From Paludibacteraceae bacterium (GTDB lineage: Bacteria > Bacteroidota > Bacteroidia > Bacteroidales > Paludibacteraceae): a stretch of 64,000 bases of DNA. The stretch lies in contig JAKSKZ010000012.1 in the NCBI GenBank assembly GCA_024401475.1, positions 22,091 through 86,090 of the forward strand, written 5' to 3'. Positions within the stretch are counted from its first letter, which is position 1; each line of letters begins with the position of its first letter. The notes below the pieces were generated by a model, which saw only the letters and a list, made by a program, of their open reading frames with translations, was not told the DNA's origin and ran no database searches. Below are positions 61,134 through 64,000 of the stretch, piece after piece. The position numbers and the translations under genes were made by a program.

Positions 61134-62180
61134 TCACTCGTGAGAGAAAAGGAGTTCTGTTAGCCGAGATATAGGGTAATTGTCGAACTCTTTTTCGTTG
61201 ATTTGTTTGTAAGGAGAACCTTCTATTTCAATATAATCGGCCTTCGCTTCGATGAGGGTGGCAATGATGCGTTGGTGACTTAATATGTGAGTGATGGAAG
61301 GGTACGTCTGGTCTATCTGCTTAATAGTGAACGATTTTGAAAAGTCGGAATTTTTAGCAGATGCTATAACGTCGTCAATCTCCATAGCTTGGGTTGTCTC
61401 TATTAATGGCAATTCGTAAAGTCCCTTCCAAATGTCATTCCCATCTCTTCTGTGAAGAAATGTTGTGCCGTTGTCGACAATATGAAAATAGTAGAAATAA
61501 CGATTTTTAGTGCTGATCTTCTTGCTTTTGATGGGTAGGTTCCCGATTGTATGGTGAGAAAGAGCGAGGCACATGTCGTGCATAGGGCAAGCCTCGCAAG
61601 AGGGAGTGCTTGGGGTGCATACGGTGGCTCCTAAATCCATCATGGCCTGGTTGAAAAGGGCAGGACGTTGCTTGTCAATGAGTTCTTGAGCAAGCGTGCT
61701 AAATTCAGCTTTCCCTTTGGTGCTGTCGATAGGTGTTTCTATTTCAAACACTCGGGCTAAGACACGATAGAAGTTGCCGTCAACAGCTGCGTGGGGAAGC
61801 CCGAACGCAAAAGAACTGATGGCGGCTGCAGTGTATTCTCCGATACCTTTAAGACTTAAAATCTCTTTATGCGTTTGAGGAAATTCTCCATTGAATTTCT
61901 CCATGATGGTTTTCGCCGCAAAATGGAGGTTGCGAGCTCTGCTGTAATATCCCAAACCTTGCCAACATTTCAAGACTTCCTCTTCGTCGGCTTCGGCGAG
62001 AGCTTGTACATTAGGAAAATGCTCGATGAAGTTGTGATAATATTCAAGACCTTGCGCTACGCGTGTTTGTTGGAGTATGATTTCCGAAATCCATATTTTG
62101 TAAGGATCTTTCGTTTCGCGCCAAGGAAGGTCTCTTTTGTTTTCTAAGTACCAATCTATGAGTAAGTCGCTGAATTCCAT
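61134..62180 (-). CDS. mutY: A/G-specific adenine glycosylase MutY
   Basis: 348 aa from the ATG at 62180 (MEFSDLLIDWYLENKRDLPW); the longer frame covers the promoter. It removes adenine mispaired with 8-oxoguanine. Catalytic Glu is in WISEIILQQTRV, the HhH-GPD motif is LKGIGEYTAAAISSFAFGLPHAAVDGN with the catalytic Asp, and the 4Fe-4S cluster is C-x6-C-x2-C-x5-C (VCTPSTPSCEACPMHDMC). The C-terminal NUDIX-like domain that recognises 8-oxoG follows (about 225-348). Confidence 0.96.
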   Translation of the reverse strand: MEFSDLLIDWYLENKRDLPWRETKDPYKIWISEIILQQTRVAQGLEYYHNFIEHFPNVQALAEADEEEVLKCWQGLGYYSRARNLHFAAKTIMEKFNGEFPQTHKEILSLKGIGEYTAAAISSFAFGLPHAAVDGNFYRVLARVFEIETPIDSTKGKAEFSTLAQELIDKQRPALFNQAMMDLGATVCTPSTPSCEACPMHDMCLALSHHTIGNLPIKSKKISTKNRYFYYFHIVDNGTTFLHRRDGNDIWKGLYELPLIETTQAMEIDDVIASAKNSDFSKSFTIKQIDQTYPSITHILSHQRIIATLIEAKADYIEIEGSPYKQINEKEFDNYPISRLTELLFSHE

Positions 62181-62219
62181 CTGTATCCGTTTGATTGTGA
62201 ATTGTCTCTTTCGATAGGG

Positions 62220-62227
62220 CAAAAGTA
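62220..62227 (-). promoter_or_regulatory. Promoter -7 box of mutY
   Basis: TACTTTTG on the minus strand, 39 bases before the chosen ATG. Confidence 0.5.
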
Positions 62228-62306
62228 GGTATAAATGCTGAAAATCCAATCCGTGGTGTGATAGAACAATGTGGGCACGATTTTTCCCAACCTCGATTTT
62301 TATTCT

Positions 62307-62314
62307 TACATTTG
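62307..62314 (+). promoter_or_regulatory. Promoter -7 box of the HerA-like gene
   Basis: TACATTTG, 31 bases before the ATG at 62346; divergent from the mutY promoter. Confidence 0.55.
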
Positions 62315-62345
62315 TAGATATGTAATTATTGAAAAATTAGGGGAT

Positions 62346-63875
62346 ATGTTAGATCAAAATGATAACCTTTATGTGGCGCATTCGGACAAGCCACTGTATA
62401 TATGTGCAAAGATGGCCAATCGCCATGGTGTGATTTCTGGTGCGACAGGAACGGGTAAGACGGTTTCGTTGCAAGTGTTGGCCGAATCGTTTAGCGAGTT
62501 GGGCGTGCCTGTTTTTATGGCTGATATGAAGGGGGATTTGTCTGGTGTCTATAAGCCAGGTTCGTTGTCAAAGTTTATTGAAAAGCGTCAGGCTGAGTTT
62601 GGCGTGCATTTCGATTTCCAACCATATCCAGCAAGGTTTTTCGATGTTTATGGAGAGCAAGGTCATCCGTTGAGAGCCACCATTTCGGACATGGGACCAT
62701 TGTTGATGTCGCGCCTCTTGGAGTTGAACGAGACACAAACAGGTGTGCTGACGGCTGTTTTCCGTATTGCCGACGACAATGGACTTTTGTTGATTGATTT
62801 GAAAGATCTTCGTGCAATGCTTCATTATGTGGGAGAACATTCAAGCGAATATACGATGAAGTATGGTAACATCTCTTCGGCAAGTATCGGTGCTATTCAA
62901 CGTGGTTTGTTGCGCATTGAGGAAGAGGGTGGCGATAAGTTCTTCGGTGAGCCCGCATTCGATGTGAACGATTTCCTTCAAAGAGAGAAGGGGAAGGGTG
63001 TGATTAATATTTTGGCTGCGGATAAATTGTATAACGCTCCTAAATTGTACGGGGCTTTCTTGTTATGGCTTTTGTCTTCGTTATATTCTCAATTGCCAGA
63101 AGTAGGTGATTTGGATAAACCTAAGTTTATCTTCTTCTTTGACGAAGCACATTTGTTGTTTAAGGATGCCTCTAAGGTTCTTTTGGAGAAGATTGAGCAG
63201 ATTGTTCGTTTGATTCGTTCTAAGGGCGTGGGTGTCTATTTCATCACGCAAAACCCAATGGATATTCCAGAAACGATTTTAGGTCAATTGGGTAATAGAA
63301 TACAACATGCGTTGCGTGCCTATACTCCGAAGGATAAGCAGGCCATTCACTCTATTGCACAAACGTTCCGCGTCAATAAGAATTTTGATACAGAACAGGC
63401 TATTCTTGAATTGGAGACTGGTGAGGCTTTGATCTCTTTCTTGGATGAAAAGGGTGCACCTTCTGTCGTTGAACGTGCTAAAATGCTTTGCCCGCAAGGC
63501 CAAATCGGTCCGTTGACTAGTGACGAACGTTCGCAAGCAATCAAGAAATCGCCTATCTATGGCACCTACGAAAAGATGTTTGATAGAGAGTCTGCATACG
63601 AGGTCTTGCAAGTACAGTCTGAGAAAGAACAAAAACGCATAGAGGCTGAGAAACAGGCTGCGCAGGAGGAGAAAGAACGTGCGGCAAGAGAAAAAGAGCA
63701 GGCGAAAGCTCGTAAAGAAGCTGAGAAAAAGAGCAGTTCTTCGTCTTCTTCTCGATCTAAGAAATCAACAGTAGAAAAGACGGCAGACAAGTTCCTGGGC
63801 ACACTTGCCACAACAATAGGACGTAATTTGGGAAACAAATTACTTCGCTCTATCTTCGACACGTTGTTGAAATGA
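62346..63875 (+). CDS. HerA-like (DUF853) P-loop ATPase
   Basis: 509 aa from the ATG at 62346 ([19 protein letters not shown]); the longer frame includes the promoter. HerA-like helicase C-terminal/DUF853 family: Walker A GATGTGKT (32-39), [12 protein letters not shown], Walker [11 protein letters not shown], and a sensor [35 protein letters not shown] (part). HerA relatives pump or unwind DNA, but the DUF853 group has no settled role. The C-terminal 90 residues are a highly charged coiled coil ([20 protein letters not shown] and on), a run of Ser, then a conserved helical end [18 protein letters not shown] that may be an oligomerisation or membrane-contact helix. Confidence 0.9.
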   Translation: MLDQNDNLYVAHSDKPLYICAKMANRHGVISGATGTGKTVSLQVLAESFSELGVPVFMADMKGDLSGVYKPGSLSKFIEKRQAEFGVHFDFQPYPARFFDVYGEQGHPLRATISDMGPLLMSRLLELNETQTGVLTAVFRIADDNGLLLIDLKDLRAMLHYVGEHSSEYTMKYGNISSASIGAIQRGLLRIEEEGGDKFFGEPAFDVNDFLQREKGKGVINILAADKLYNAPKLYGAFLLWLLSSLYSQLPEVGDLDKPKFIFFFDEAHLLFKDASKVLLEKIEQIVRLIRSKGVGVYFITQNPMDIPETILGQLGNRIQHALRAYTPKDKQAIHSIAQTFRVNKNFDTEQAILELETGEALISFLDEKGAPSVVERAKMLCPQGQIGPLTSDERSQAIKKSPIYGTYEKMFDRESAYEVLQVQSEKEQKRIEAEKQAAQEEKERAAREKEQAKARKEAEKKSSSSSSSRSKKSTVEKTADKFLGTLATTIGRNLGNKLLRSIFDTLLK

Positions 63876-63900
63876 TTCAATAATAATTAGAAGAAATTCC

Positions 63901-63927
63901 ATAGACGTCACATCGTGTGGCGTCTAT
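63901..63927 (+). terminator. Terminator of the HerA-like gene
   Basis: 12-bp stem with one G-T pair (63901-63912 with 63916-63927), 3-base loop, followed by TTTTTTT; 26 bases past the stop. Confidence 0.85.
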
Positions 63928-63952
63928 TTTTTTTCGCTCTTGCAGTAGATGG

Positions 63953-64000
63953 TCACACCTCCAACCTCTCAATCTTGCAAGTGTGCGTCTTGGTCTTCTC
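63953..64000 (-). CDS. 3' end of a gene running off the right edge
   Basis: Fifteen in-frame codons (EKTKTHTCKIERLEV) and a TGA on the minus strand, reading like a protein C-terminus facing the terminator. Too little to assign a family. Confidence 0.35.
   Translation of the reverse strand, partial: EKTKTHTCKIERLEV

Overview
The window reads as a chromosomal segment of an order Bacteroidales bacterium (phylum Bacteroidota). The grounds are TonB-dependent receptors with carboxypeptidase-regulatory-like N-termini, type IX secretion (T9SS) C-terminal signals, families largely confined to Bacteroidota (PorD/DUF4835, DUF5606, the divergent RpoZ), and at least 21 well-placed TAnnTTTG promoter boxes, the Bacteroides-type -7 element. 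I cannot name the family or genus. I see no tRNA, rRNA or CRISPR array.

Layout. 1-1250: an Rpn-family nuclease gene with a broken partial copy directly downstream of it. 1515-10225 (minus strand): a carbohydrate region in two transcription units, GH26 mannanase - small lipoprotein - DUF4380-like sugar mutarotase fold, and TonB receptor - FucP-type sugar transporter - ROK kinase. 10388-17307 (minus): class I fumarase, a T9SS-exported CotH-like kinase, and gyrB. 17521-23417 (plus): a redox/sulfur/metal-flavoured run (flavodoxin-like lipoprotein, Bcp peroxiredoxin, carbonic anhydrase, two flavin/PNPOx-type proteins, two small Cys-rich proteins, a LysE exporter, an HD protein, and a rhodanese/metallo-beta-lactamase fusion). 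23630-26364 (minus): two rhomboids and an EEP-family membrane phosphodiesterase. 26611-28530: HU and CstA. 28565-33890: an accessory island with a HhaI-type restriction-modification system, an IS3-like remnant, a 50-bp perfect palindrome, a Fic AMP-transferase, MazEF and gene scraps. 34155-37769: sufBCD, followed not by sufS but by a second m5C restriction-modification pair (37820-40297). 40355-46985: parE, a PagL-like lipid A deacylase, a Sel1 protein, ADP-ribosylglycohydrolase, exonuclease, rubredoxin and a QueD-like protein. 47226-53519: an envelope/housekeeping run, bamD-rpoZ-coaBC-porD-recN plus a degenerate arginase-fold protein. 53533-58110: GH5 mannanase lipoprotein, ddl, mrp, and two rhodanese lipoproteins that lack the catalytic Cys. 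58215-63875: a second outer-membrane barrel receptor, mutY and a HerA-like ATPase.

How it fits together. Two mannanases of different families and different export routes (GH26 through T9SS; GH5 as a lipoprotein) point to beta-mannan or glucomannan use, with an outer-membrane receptor, an inner-membrane sugar permease and a sugar kinase at hand. PorD and two T9SS-tagged proteins indicate a working type IX secretion system. The two restriction-modification systems, Fic and MazEF form the accessory, probably transferred, part.

The points most worth a second look are: the paired catalytically dead rhodanese lipoproteins beside mrp; the secreted rhodanese-MBL fusion; the QueD-like and arginase-like proteins that have lost catalytic residues; the suf operon ending in a restriction-modification system; and the structured non-coding DNA (nested hairpin and 50-bp palindrome) between the HhaI-type system and Fic.
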